NCBI GenBank assembly: GCA_019787685.1
Contig: JAHNUO010000012.1
Coordinates: 868,001 to 932,000, forward strand
Origin: Chiua virens
Taxonomy: Eukaryota; Basidiomycota; Agaricomycetes; Boletales; Boletaceae
DNA: 64,000 bases
Reading direction: 5' to 3'
Both the position numbers and the translations under genes were made by a program. The notes beneath the pieces are model-generated. The model worked only from the letters and a program-made list of their open reading frames with translations. It was not told the origin of the DNA and did not search any database. This document shows, piece after piece, positions 33,376 to 44,706 of the stretch. Position 1 is the first letter of the stretch, and each line of letters begins with the position of its first letter.

Positions 33376-34548
33376 ATGTCAGGATACACCTACGCCACCG
33401 CCCTTAAAGATCTAAACAACCAATTGTTGAATGATGGGGATCGTCTCACGGCATCGGCTTGGCTGGTCCAAGAATTGACAAATGTAGTTGCCACACTAGA
33501 AAACAAGATCAATACTGGAGCAGCAGCACCAGCAGCCACCTCATCAAAAGTCGAAATATTCGCAGACCCCGGTCTCTATGACGGAGACCAAACCAAATTC
33601 GAAGAATGGTGGGCTAAGATGAAAGGATGGCTCGACATTAATCAGAGGGCTATCGCCCCTGACTCACACCATGCGGTACTCGCTGTACTCTCACGACTCA
33701 AAGGAGCAAAAAGCTCGCAATTCGCCGAGACAAGATTAGCTCAAGGTTCTAAACTCACATGGGCACAATTAGTCATGGACATAGAAGGAATGTTCCGACA
33801 AAACAATAAAGTAGACTGGGCTCGTACCCAATTGGAAAACCTGAAACAGGGGAACATGAGGGTCAAAGACTTCATAGTCTGATGGGAAAATCTGTGGCAG
33901 CAAGCCCAGATCGACCCCACACATGCCATAAGACTTCTGGAAACCAACACAGCCAGAAGCATCATATTCCAAATCTTCAAAGATGGACAACGGCAAGATC
34001 CGAATGATCCGATCTATACAAATTCCTCACACCCCTCCTTCATTTCCGACCGCAACCAAGCAGTCACCAAATACCTCGCTGCAATTCGCACGGCAGGTAA
34101 CTCCTTCGAGTCAATCAATTACGTCCGAGGAGAAAGGAACTGGAAACAGAAGGACCCCAATGCAATGGACATAGGGGCTGTGACATATGAACAAGATGAA
34201 GATGGCTGGTTCACCGGCAAGGAAGTAAGGGCATTTGGTCAAAAGAAGGCCAACCCCAACAACAAGTGCTTCAATTGCGGAGAAAAGGGTCACTATCCTA
34301 GGGATTGCCCTAAACCCAAAGTACAATGCCCCGATTGCAAATACTACGCCGGCAATCATAAAGCCTCATGTGGCAAAACTCGAAAGGCGAGATCCACATC
34401 TCAAAAGGAAACCCCTAAGGCTTCCACTTCTTCAGTCCCGGATAAGGACCCCTTTGCGGCCATCCGCGGAATGACTCCTGAAGAAGTTCAGGCATATTAC
34501 TATGACAAATACGAAATCGAAAAGAAGGGAAAAGGCAAGGCGAACTGA
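33376..34548 (+). pseudogene. gag: Gypsy gag, one premature TGA
   Basis: The frame from ATG 33376 to TGA 34546-34548 spans 390 codons and is interrupted by a single TGA at 33880-33882, after which it continues in the same frame. The N-terminal half includes FADPGLYDGDQTKFEEWWAK, typical of the fungal gypsy Gag (retrotrans_gag) fold. A CCHC zinc knuckle, CFNCGEKGHYPRDC, is at 34267-34308, followed by a second cysteine/histidine cluster CPDCKYYAGNHKASC. Gag forms the particle that packages the RNA. The TGA fits CGA-to-TGA at a CpG. The end overlaps pol by 43 bases in the -1 frame. Confidence 0.9.
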
Positions 34549-34571
34549 GTAAACTGGGATCTCACGTTCGC
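34527..34571 (+). promoter_or_regulatory. Candidate -1 ribosomal frameshift site (gag-pol)
   Basis: In the gag frame the codons AAG GGA AAA contain the slippery heptamer G GGA AAA at 34527-34533. Six bases downstream, GCGAAC (34540-34545) can pair with GTTCGC (34566-34571). A slip of one base back moves translation exactly into the pol frame, which is open from 34506. Spacer length and position before the gag stop fit known sites. Confidence 0.7.
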
Positions 34572-37500
34572 GCCACCCTTCCGAAATCATATGAAAACAC
34601 CGTTTCTTTAAAGTTTGATTTTGCTTATTCAGAAATACCTCCCTGGCAAGAGGATAAACTACCTAAATCACCAAAAACAACAGAAAACGAAAGCGTTGAC
34701 AGCGTCTCTGCGGAGCGCGGCGGACACGATAGTTCCGTGCTTAATTCTGTCCCAAAACAAATCCCCGATGGGTCTTTCATTAGATCTACATCGGTAGAAA
34801 AAGAAATTATTCTACCAATTTTGGTGTCCCCAGTAAACCAAATTGGTTACGTTGGAGCAAAAGCGCTTCTTGATAGTGGAGCTAACGCGATCTTCATACA
34901 CGAGGATTACGTCACTAAGCATAAACTTCTCACACACGTGCTACCTCATGCCATACAAGTCTTCAATGTCGACGGAACCAAGAATTAAGCGGGTTCTATC
35001 ACTCACGCCACACAACTATTAATCGATTACAAAGGACACAGGGAAATAGTGGATGCCGAAATAACCAACCTTGGAAAGAACGACCTTATCCTCGGATATA
35101 CATGGTTAAAGCACCATAATCCCCATATAGACTGGTCCACAGGATCGGTTGTAATGCGGAGATGTCCCGAATCATGTCATTCTCAAGAAGAAGATGATTT
35201 CTTGGATTCCATTATCACAGAAGAACTTAAATATGCAAACTCTATCGCGGAATCTCGTATTTTTACCGCAAACATGGAAACTCCACCTTCTCCTCCTAAG
35301 GAACGCACTCTTGAAGAGATGGTCCCACGAGAATATATGAAATATGCTAAAGTATTTGGAAAAACAGAATCCGAAAGGATACCATTATGCAAACCATGGG
35401 ATCACAGCATTGACCTAAAGGAGACATTCGTTCCTAAGAAGGGCTGCTTAATACCCCTCTCCGTCACAGAACAAGAGGAGGTTTCCGCATTCATTGATGA
35501 TCAACTAAAGAAAGGATACATCAGACCCTCTAAGTCCGAACAAACATCTCCGGTCTTCTTTGTTCCAAAGAAAGATGGAAAGAAGCGTATGGTCCAGGAT
35601 TACCGATACCTAAACGAACATACAAGTAAAAATAACTACCCCTTGCCGCTCATTTCGCAGCTTGTGGATAAATTAAAAGACGCTAAGCTTTTTACGAAAA
35701 TGGATCTCCGATGGGGATACAATAACGTACACATCAAAGAAGGCGATGAATGGAAAGCAGCTTTTGTCTGTCACCGAGGTTCTTTCGAACCCATCGTCAT
35801 GTACTTTGGATTATGCAACTCACCAGCAATGTTTCAAACCATGATGAACGAAATCTTTGCTGATATGAATGGCGTTGTTGTTGTCTACATCGATGACCTT
35901 ATGATCTTTACAGACACCGATGATTATGAAACTCATGACAAAATCGTACTCGAAGTGCTTAAATGCCTCGAAGAGAACGATCTATACGTAAAACCAGAAA
36001 AATGCTTCTTCCGCATAAAAGAAGTGGATTTCCTCGGAATGATCGTGGGAACTGATGGAATAAAAATGGATAATGAGAAAACCAAAGCAGTCGCTAATTG
36101 GCCCACTCCCACCTCAGTCAAACACATCAGAAGTTTCCTCGGACTTGCCAACTTCTATCGCAGATTCATTAAAGATTATGGAAAAATAGCACGACCTCTA
36201 CATGACCTTACTAAAAAGGATCAAAAATTTGAATGGACCTTCGCCTGTGACGAAGCATTCACTATGCTTAAAAAGGCCTTTACGACAGCCCCTATCCTAG
36301 CTTATCCGGATCAGAATTCCAAATATCGCTTAGAATGCAATTCATCGGATTTCGCTACTGGAGCAGTTCTATCTTTAGACAAAGAAGGACTTTGGCACCC
36401 TGTCGCTTACAATAGCCACTCTATGACCCCAGAAGAACGGAACTACCCAATAGCCGACAAAGAAATGCTCTCGGTCATCCGCTCTTTAGAACTATGGCGC
36501 CACTACCTTGAAGGCGCAAAACATGAATTTGAAATATGGAATGACCACCAGAACCTCACGTGGTTTATGACACGCCAAGATCTTAACCGAAGACAAGCGA
36601 GATGGGCGCAATATCTCTCACGCTTTAACTTCACTTGGCACCACAAGGCTGGAGTCACTATGGGAAAAGCTGATGCTCTAAGCAGACGAGAAGATCACAT
36701 GATCGGAATCGAAGATGATAACAAAGGAATCCTCCTCATGGATCCATCTAAAATCAGATCAGCCGTCACTCTCCTATACAATGGTGATCAATTCTTATCT
36801 GACGTGCAACATGAAACAATGAAACTATCACCTAATGCCATGAAACACCTACTTTCTATCGGATACAAAGTCGAGGACGCCTTCCTTAGAAAGGGGGATA
36901 GAATCTTCATTCCGGATGCTTTACGCACCAAATCTATAACTATGTTTCATGACACACCGGAAGCAGGACATCCCGGTTATGACAAAACTTTAGAACTTCT
37001 ATCTCGAACCTACATCTGGCCCCGAATGAACGAAGAAGTCAAAAATTATGTCTCACACTGTGAAAGATGCGCTCGCTTCAAGGGTTCTAACCAGAAAACA
37101 GCAGGACTCCTGCAACCCTTAGAAACACCGTCATTACCATGGGAAGATATTTCAGCAGACTTCATCACAGATCTCCCACTTTCACACTCCTATGATTCCA
37201 TTCTCACGGTGGTAGATCGCTTCTCTAAAGAAGTCGAATTCATTCCCTGCCACAAAACGTGTACATCTATGGATCTCGCTAAATTATATCTCTCACACAT
37301 ATGGAAACATCACGGCCTCCCTAAAACCATCATTTCAGACAGAGGACCACAATTCGCTTCCCAACTTATGAAAGATATATGCTCAGGGTTGAAAATAACA
37401 CCCAAATTAAGCACCGCACACCACCCACAAACGGATGGACAATCAGAACGAATGAACCGAGAAGTGCAACAGTATCTTCGCATGTTCTGCGCCGAGAAGG

Positions 37501-38390
37501 ATAACACATGGGCCGATTGGCTTCCTCTCGCCCAATTCTCATACAACAGCAAGAAACACACTGCCACTAAATTCTCACCATTCGAAATAACACATTCCTA
37601 TGTCCCAAGGATGGGAATTATGCCACAATCCATGAAAAACCCGGCTGCTCAGAACTTCATCACGGATTTTTCCGATGTTCTAGAACAAACCAAGTCTAAT
37701 ATAGATAAAGCTGCAGAAAATATGAAAAACATCGCAGATAGATCGAGATCAGAACCTCCTTCCTATTCAGTTGGCGATAAGGTCTGGCTCTCTACCACGA
37801 ATCTAAAAATAAAACAACATCCAAAATTCACGGATAAATGGATTGGCCCCTATGACATAATCTCTATACACGGTCCGAATGCTTTAAAGCTTCGACTCCC
37901 ACGCACTATGCGAATACACCCAGTTGTAAATATTTCTCAGGTCAAACCTTATAAGGAACATCTACCCGAACAGCCGGTATACAAACCGCGACCTGTCATA
38001 ATTGGAGATGACCGAGAAGAAGAATTCGAAGTAGATTATATTGTCGATTCCCGAATGAAAGGACGATGCTTAGAATATCTCATACACTGGAAAGGTTATG
38101 ATGATGACGAAAGAACTTGGGAACCTCTAAAGAATCTGAAAAATGCACCGGATCTCATATCTGATTTCCACGAAGCACATCCAGATGCCCCAAGAAAACT
38201 AAAAGTCACACAAACCGAATTCAATTCTATGTTCCGAACCTATGACGATAAAACCACACAGGAAGATGAGGATAGTCTCCATCGTCTCAATTATGAAATA
38301 GATCATTCGGAGCTTGATCAACAGAAGGGGGATAGTGTTACGATACCAACTTTTCCTCACTTCTCAACTCCAACGTTCAATCGATTCTAA
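34533..38390 (+). pseudogene. pol: Gypsy pol: protease, RT, RNase H, integrase, chromodomain
   Basis: The pol frame is open except for one TAA at 34986-34988. Protease: LLDSGANAIFI with DSGA at 34872-34883. RT: FFVPKKDGKKRMVQDYRYLN near 35560, FTKMDLRWGYNN near 35692, catalytic YIDD at 35886-35897. RNase H: the first catalytic Asp of the DSSD-type motif is Asn (AAT, 36339-36341). Integrase: a HHCC zinc region 36946-37080, then ADFITDLP near 37158, SDRGPQF near 37339 and QSERMN near 37441 supplying the DDE triad; GPYDI near 37847 marks the GPY/F module. Chromodomain: EVDYIVDSRMKG ... LIHWKGYDDDERTWEP, about 38025-38130. Most of the protein is intact. The frame runs through the polypurine tract and stops 55 bases inside the 3' LTR. 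Confidence 0.95.
38323..38335 (+). promoter_or_regulatory. Gypsy polypurine tract
   Basis: AGAAGGGGGATAG directly before the 3' LTR; primes plus-strand DNA in LTR elements. It is read through by the pol frame. Confidence 0.85.
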
Positions 38391-38766
38391 TTACAAACGC
38401 CTCATGCCAAGGCTGTCCAAAGGATCATATCCGATTGGCTGCCACAATAGCACAGCACCTATCAACACATGCCTCTTATCTTTTCATTTCCCTTATCACT
38501 GACTCACCATCGGCAGTGCAAGACTATGCTCTTATCTATGACTCATATCGATTCACACCTTATCATCCAATAGGATGCAGTATGCTTATCTACGTAGTTC
38601 ATACTCAGATTAGAACTCCGATATCCATGTAGTATATAAACCCCATGAATGACAGCCAGAGGACTCTAACAAAGTTCTCTTGGAGTTTTCGCCTCTCATC
38701 TGGACTGAACCCCCTCTCACTTCATCCCCTACACTTTACAGTCTAGATTTGTTCTAGGTTGTTTCA
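38336..38766 (+). repeat. Gypsy 3' LTR
   Basis: 431 bp, identical to the 5' LTR except C at 38705 (T at 32241). Followed by the CCTTG duplication at 38767-38771. Confidence 0.97.
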
Positions 38767-39351
38767 CCTTGACATATCAGCTCCAAACATCCTTTTGCTC
38801 AAGCACGATCGCAGCCCCATCCTTATCTGAGTATGTAAAGCCTGAAGCTTTCTTCAAAGCCACAATGGCAGCATGTTGTTTCTTCATCTGATCTTCTCAT
38901 CAGCGGTCAATCTAGACATAGTAGAACATTGTGTAACTTACTAGATGGAACCTGCGCTCACATGTGTCAGCATTTTTCACCCCACCCTTAATGACCAGAT
39001 ATTCTTTGGCCATCATTGATGCAGCTGCATTCCATGTTGATTTCTTGAAATTACTGCCATTGCCAGCTTTTGGTAGTTCTCTAGCAAGAAAGTCGAGGAG
39101 CATTGCTGTTTCTTTATTATTCCACTTGGCAGGTTGCTTGCAGCTCTGTGGCTCAGCTTGGCTATCCCTGATGGCGAGGGGATCAACAACACTACCATGC
39201 GAACGCAGTGATCACGAGCAACTTGATGAACTTGACCTTGACTTGGACATTGGTATGTGGCAGTCTGAGGATGTTGGTGTGGTGGAATCTAGGAGATTCC
39301 ATGGTGTGGTGTTGATCACATTGCTGGTTGCATGTGCCCACACGTGACATG
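38767..39351 (-). pseudogene. Myb/SANT-like gene, 5' part (upstream of gypsy insertion)
   Basis: On the minus strand, KWNNKETAMLLDFLAREL (near 39125-39070), NFKKSTWNAAASMMA and KGGVKNADTCERRFHL (to 38942) form a trihelix Myb/SANT-like DNA-binding domain of the type seen in fungal genes next to Harbinger transposases. A 54-base intron runs from 38941 (GTAAGT) to 38888 (CAG), with a CTGAT branch-like site. Exon 2 reads KKQHAAIVALKKASGFTYSD and ends YVK at the gypsy insertion. A TGA interrupts just before YVK, fitting a C-to-T change. The start codon is uncertain; a serine-rich N-terminal part may begin near 39351. Confidence 0.75.
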
Positions 39352-39399
39352 AAACAGAAGTTTCAAATTTCACTTTTCATTGCCTGGACTTGGCCTTAC

Positions 39400-41350
39400 T
39401 CTTTGCTCACTTGGCAATGGCAGTCCAGCATTTTTTCATGTGATGACTGTACAACCAGTGATCTCTACTGTAAAGGCTGTTTTCTGAGGATACATGAAAG
39501 TCAACCATTTCATATAGTGAAGGTAAGCTGACATGGTGTCATACATAGATATATATTCTCACTTGATTTCTTGAAACTAGGAATAGACTGGCTCTTACTG
39601 GGCTCAAAGTGTTCTCAAAAATCTAGAACTTGTACTACAGCTCAGACACCCAAGTGGACAGGCATGTTGCCTTCTGAGAGCACCATATTTGGACAACTTT
39701 GTCAAAGTTGATAGCAATGGTATCCATCCTGTAATGCTCTAGTTCTGTGGTTGTGAATCAGCTAGTACTTCAATCCAGCAGCTCTTTTGCCACTGCTTAT
39801 TCCCTACCAGAATGGACAGATCACAATGGTAGCCACATTCTGGGTCCTCAATGAATATCATTTGCTTTGACTTGAATTGAAGGTCTCCACATATTACTTT
39901 TACAGTCCACTAGCTTGTCACACTGACAACACAGGGATGTTTGCTCCAAGGGTACATCTATATTTATCATAGTAAATGATGGAATTTAAGTGGCCATATG
40001 TAGGACCATTATGATTGGTTTATATGGATGGTCTGTGAATGGTGTCATCTTAAAATATTGAAAAGATCTGGTTATGGCCATGATCCAAATGGAATGGAGG
40101 GTACTTGTGAGGGTGAATGTTGCATGCTATGCCCAGTGTGTCCACAGCCAGGGAATAATATTTCAGACAACTGGGATGACATGAGACTCAACATTCTCAG
40201 GTGGTTATACACTCTTTTTGTGGCAGATCCAAGGACACAGTTGATTCTAGCCTTAGCCAAGATTGGGCATATTTTATTGAAGGATTCCCCTATCAATTAT
40301 ATATTTCAGAGCATTCTAACACATGTCAAGAGGTTGGTTCATTTACTATTTTAGTGCTTTGAATATAGTGAAAAATAATATGTCTGGAAAAGTACTTGTG
40401 CTAGCCATAGTGTGGTGAACAGTGCTGACACAAAGTCATCAACTGGGCTCACTGTGGTAAAGCACCTGAGTAAGGTTGGTCAACACTGAATAATATGGTC
40501 TCTATTATAAAGGAAATAGGCCCTGACCATTGGCATGACACCCTCAATGATCTTATTGGTAATCACAACTGGAAAAAGTTCATTGAAATGGGTGTATGAC
40601 ATTGTCTTGCAAGACCTAGACTAACCAATAGAACTCAGAAGAAACAGTTCTTTGTAAGCTCATTGGAGCTGTTCTAGAACACAACAAGCATCTAGAAGAC
40701 TTGCATGAATTTGAGGATTTACTTGTCAGATGATATTGTGAACAATTATAGAACAGGTGGAGACATGGGAAAGTAACATGTTATTGCCCAACCCATTCAA
40801 GATTAAAGCTAGCAGTATGTGACTTCAAACCAAAAACATCATGTCATTCTTACTAACTTCTAGGTACAAGCAATCACACAAGCAAGCATATGCCTTCAAC
40901 TCACAAGAGCTGAAGCTCTCAAGAGATGATGACTTTGTAATGACAATGGGAAGCTTGGCTCCTAGGCCATGGACTATCAGCATGCAAAGCACCAACAACA
41001 CAGCAATCACTTCATGAAATGCATTGATGCATGGACTGCAATTCAAACATTGTATGTTCCAATTGTTGCATCTCTTTAAGCTCATGAAACACTCAATCCT
41101 GGGATAATTCAAAAGCTAGAGAATTTTCATTTTTGGCTACCATCTGCTCTCCCATGCCACACACCATGTGATCTGAAACTCTTGGAGATCAAATAGAACC
41201 TGCATTATGGCCAGGCACATGATGCACTTGAGGAACTTTGTCAAGCATTACATTTCAATATTGGTTCCTACATAGATATCAGGCAGCACATGCAGCCCTA
41301 CTCACTCTGTTGCCATTATTGGGCAAGATAGATTGGCAAACCAATCTCTG
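39400..41350 (+). pseudogene. KDZ-type transposase relic with CxC zinc cluster
   Basis: The plus strand begins with a cysteine cluster FSCDDCTTSDLYCKGCFLRI near 39434-39490, followed by HESQPFHIVK, a likely intron (39523-39581), TGSYW, LRHPSGQACC near 39640, DNFVKVDSNGIHPV near 39697-39735 and FCGCESAS near 39740. After another break come WCHLKILKRSGYGHDPNGME and CPVCPQPGNN (40040-40160), then WLYTLFVADPR. A helical C-terminal stretch follows (near 40740-40930). This order is typical of KDZ transposases of mushrooms (CxC2 plus KDZ domain). Multiple stops, including TGG-to-TAG at the first W after the intron, disable it. Confidence 0.8.
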
Positions 41351-42700
41351 TGGGGAAAGGAAACAAGGTTGTGTTTGGTGACATTTTATTTATTTGTTTA
41401 TAATTTAACAATATTGAATTTAATTCATCATTTCAGGTAATTTAGTATGGTTGATCATGATTAGCTTGTTTGGTATGTTTAGTTTGTTTGGTCAGGTTTG
41501 ATTTAATACCTCAATTCCCAACATTTTAATATCTCCTAGTATCATCTAGAACTCTCCCAGCATCCTCCAGGACTGTCTAGACTGTCATGGTCTATCAAGC
41601 CTGGAGCCTTAAATATGGCAAACTTTGGGTTAGTTTGCTGATCAATGTGTCCTTGACATGTGACTATGATCACAATGGTCTAGTGGTAAATGCTTTCAAG
41701 TCACACTTGGACATTCAAGCTAACTTTGATAATTAGACATTGCATGTAAACATGGCACCCAACCCTCAGAGGCATTAATCACTGGCCTTCAGCGACCTAC
41801 TGTCCTCACCATCCAGTAATTCTTTGACTCTGAGCCTGCCATCTCCTTTTTTGCCACCTTCTTGCTTAGTGGGATCTGTAGGCACCATTGCTACCCAAAA
41901 TGCACCTGCTGCTGTCCACAATGTGTTTGCTGCTACCCATAATGTACCCATTACCATCAATGGCACCCCTAAGACCACCACCACTCATAGTACTGTCCCC
42001 ACTACTGCTGGGAATGCAATCAAATGGAAAATCAAAGAGGAATGTAGCTGTCCCTTTCTCCCTTTTCCCCTGGTAGCCTTTGAGACATACAGTGAAAGGC
42101 CCAATGTGCTCAGAGTAAGTATCCAAGCCAGTTATATTCTGAATAAAATAAAATTTCTGTTTATCACTGCTAGGCTTGCAGAAAATATGGATTTCTTACT
42201 CACAGTCATGTTGTCTCTCCTTCAACTGGTAAGACTGTCAAACAGGAAATAAACAAAGATCGTGGCTTTTTACCTCTCTCTCTTTCCCCTCTTCCAGTTC
42301 CTCTAGTTGAGACAAGCAGTGGAAGTGTTAATGGGCTAGTGGTAAGTATAAGCTATACTATGAGTCAAAATACTGTTACTAAAAAATCTATTACTATCAG
42401 GCTTCTCAAAGGCCTGGACTGAGAATGAGGGCCCTAGCTAAATGATCAACTGGAGGTCAATCAATGATGCTACTTCTGATCCCTCAAGCCATCCCAGGCT
42501 GCTGAAGCATTAAAAGGTGACCCAGGCTGCTAGCAAATCTGATCAACTAGCTGAGAGTACAAAGAACTAGCACAATTTTATATTTGTACAATGTACTGCT
42601 TAACTTATTTTGATTTTGCTATAACACAAATGAAACTGCTCCTTGTTGTACATTCAAGTCCTGCAAGATGAGAGATGGGCACTGCAACCAACCAGAGAGT
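41351..42700. other. Unassigned; one open segment at 41824-42252
   Basis: The plus-strand segment 41824-42252 is threonine/alanine/proline-rich at first (THNVPITINGTPKTTTTHST) and hydrophobic at its end. I know no matching family. A 36-base stretch at 41484-41519 is an exact inverted match to 46535-46570. No RNA gene or TIR was recognised. Confidence 0.3.
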
Positions 42701-43650
42701 GTAGCTTTGTCATGAGGTGTGACAGAACCTACTAGCTAATAGTATGCAGATATTCAGGGTGATGCAAGTGAGAATAAAAATGAAAGGGACACACAATCTA
42801 ATCATACCATGCAAGACAGGACAAAACATTGTGAGACTTGGATCTTGCAAAGTATAAAACAGGAGGTCCATACCTTGCAAGACCAGGATTTGGAGGGGCA
42901 CTTTGCAAAGTATGTACAACACAAAAGGTATGTACATTGTAAGACAAGGGGACTCCTTTGAATAGGAAGCACACACCTTGCATAACAGAGGAATGACTTG
43001 ATCAAATAGAGACATATTTCCACTTGCAAGATACCCACCATAACAGTCAAAGGGGAAGGTGATATCTTGCAATTTTGAATGGGACACAATACAAGAGGCA
43101 CATGCCTTGCAAGAAAGAGGACCATTTTGTGGGGCAGGAGTTAATCAACCTGAACCTAGGGTACAGAAACATGCTCCTGCTACCAGTTCATCAGACACCA
43201 GTACCCTTACTAGTAACAACAGTGGGGGCATGAAATGTTGGGAGGTGGGTAAAATGTCAGGAGGTAGACAGGGAGATATACAGTATCTTGCAAAATGTTG
43301 GCACAAACACTGGGTTTTGTTGGTTGTATTGCAAAATGAACAAGTTGGGAGACCTTACAACATGTCAGTCAGTGGGCGGTAGGTGCAAAGTCTTAAGATC
43401 TTATGAGTTGTATTGCAAAACAAGGCATTATGTATCTTGCAATGCCATGTGTGATAATTGGCAATTCATGTGTGCTGTGTGGATATGCAGCAACACTAGT
43501 AGAACTTGCTATAGTGTATCCTGCAATTCTGCTAATGATAATTACTGTAAATCATGCAAGGCAGTGCCAGATACTAGTGGCATTCTGTCCCCAATGTTCC
43601 ATTCACTGCCTGATTCAGTCATACTCTAATTTATAGCTGACACAGGTATC
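42700..43650 (+). repeat. Region with many TTGCAAG-type phrases
   Basis: The word TGCAA or a close variant recurs at about 42812, 42847, 42875, 42904, 42939, 42979, 43024, 43067 and 43107, spaced 28-45 bases, and again at 43275-43560. Translated, the later copies put cysteines in CK and C-x2-C patterns (YCKSCK, CNAMC), so this may be a decayed array of zinc-knuckle-like coding repeats. Function unknown and the periodicity is loose. Confidence 0.35.
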
Positions 43651-44252
43651 TATTGTCTCTCCAAGTCTTGAGTCTTATTCCTGATGTGGTGGGGTGGTCA
43701 AGTGTGGATGTGATTGAGGTCTATCAGATTCATTGTTAAATAGGACCTTGTCAAGATTTCTTTGACATTCCAGCATCTCCAGTTTAACATCACCAAACCA
43801 TGTCCTGGACAAAGCAATGGCAGTGGCAGTCAATTCCCTGGCCAATTAACAGAAAACAGGGAAGCCTGCCTGTGATAAGAGTCCCAACATGCCCAACAGC
43901 AGTAGTGCCAGGGTCAGGGCCAGAAAACCCAATTGACCTCACCATGGCATTTGATTCCAACTCTGAGCCAGAGGTGCCACTAGGGAGAGTTGCTTGAAAA
44001 CCCAATTGATCTCACAATTAAGTCCAATGATGAACTAGACATCTCCCTGGATGGTGTGCATGGTAGATGCCATGTTTAACACACAGGACAGGACACACAT
44101 GTTGATGAATGTTGATGAGTATCCTATTGTCCTTCCACAAAGCTCATGTACATTGTCTGATTATAGTTTGAATGGGTGTTGGTTGATCCAATTCACATTG
44201 TCACAGGACAAACTCTCAAAAGTGTTATGGTTTCACACATCTTTTATCTAAC
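43651..44252. other. No recognisable gene
   Basis: A repeated phrase ENPIDLT / NPIDLT occurs twice in translation (near 43925 and 43998), suggesting a small direct repeat in a former coding sequence. Nothing else is identified. Confidence 0.35.
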
Positions 44253-44706
44253 TGTTACTACACTTAGCCCTAGAAGGCAAGTGATTACATGTACTTCAAT
44301 CATTGTTTCCCTTTTCATGCATCTACATTGGTTCTATTCACTTTCAGTCACATGATCTGATGCACATGACCCTTATCTGAAACTTTCTGATTGGTTACTA
44401 CTTTGCTATTTGCTTATCTTTAGGCCACACTTCCTATCTTGCACCTTTAATGCCATTGGTTGATGTCTCTTTCTTACTATCATACAATACTTATTTATAT
44501 ACTTTAGGCCAGCCCTAAAGTCATAACTAGACACTATTTAAACTGTAGGATTGCAACTAACTTACCTTAGTCTTATCCATTTGTTCAGAGTCTCTAAATA
44601 GCTTGAATTGAGAAAAGCCTCACTCTTCACTTGTCAACTCTCATCATTGGTCTGTGTCTTGCGCTGTTTCCTTTGTTGACATTGTTTCTCATTAAGTTTC
44701 ATAACA
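44253..44706 (+). repeat. Possible solo or 5' LTR (TGTTA...TAACA)
   Basis: The segment starts TGTTACTACACTTAG and ends TTTCATAACA and includes a TATTTATATA box near 44490 followed by a C/T-rich leader-like part. Flanks (CTAAC and AAAAG) do not form a target duplication. The assignment rests only on end symmetry and promoter-like content. Confidence 0.35.

Larger units (their letters stand above)
31872..38766 (+). mobile_element. Chromodomain Ty3/gypsy LTR retrotransposon, full length (6895 bp)
   Basis: Two 431-bp LTRs, a perfect 5-bp target duplication, a primer-binding site, gag, pol with PR-RT-RH-IN order, a C-terminal chromodomain and a polypurine tract are all present. The LTRs differ at one position only (T at 32241, C at 38705), so insertion is recent. 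Two ORFs of unknown role precede gag. It is interrupted by two in-frame stops and one catalytic change, so it is probably not autonomous now. It inserted into the minus-strand Myb/SANT-like gene at an exon-intron border. Confidence 0.97.

Noticed and set aside
42800..43110. CRISPR array from the recurring TTGCAAG phrase
   Set aside because: The repeats are short, imperfect and irregularly spaced, and the genome is fungal.
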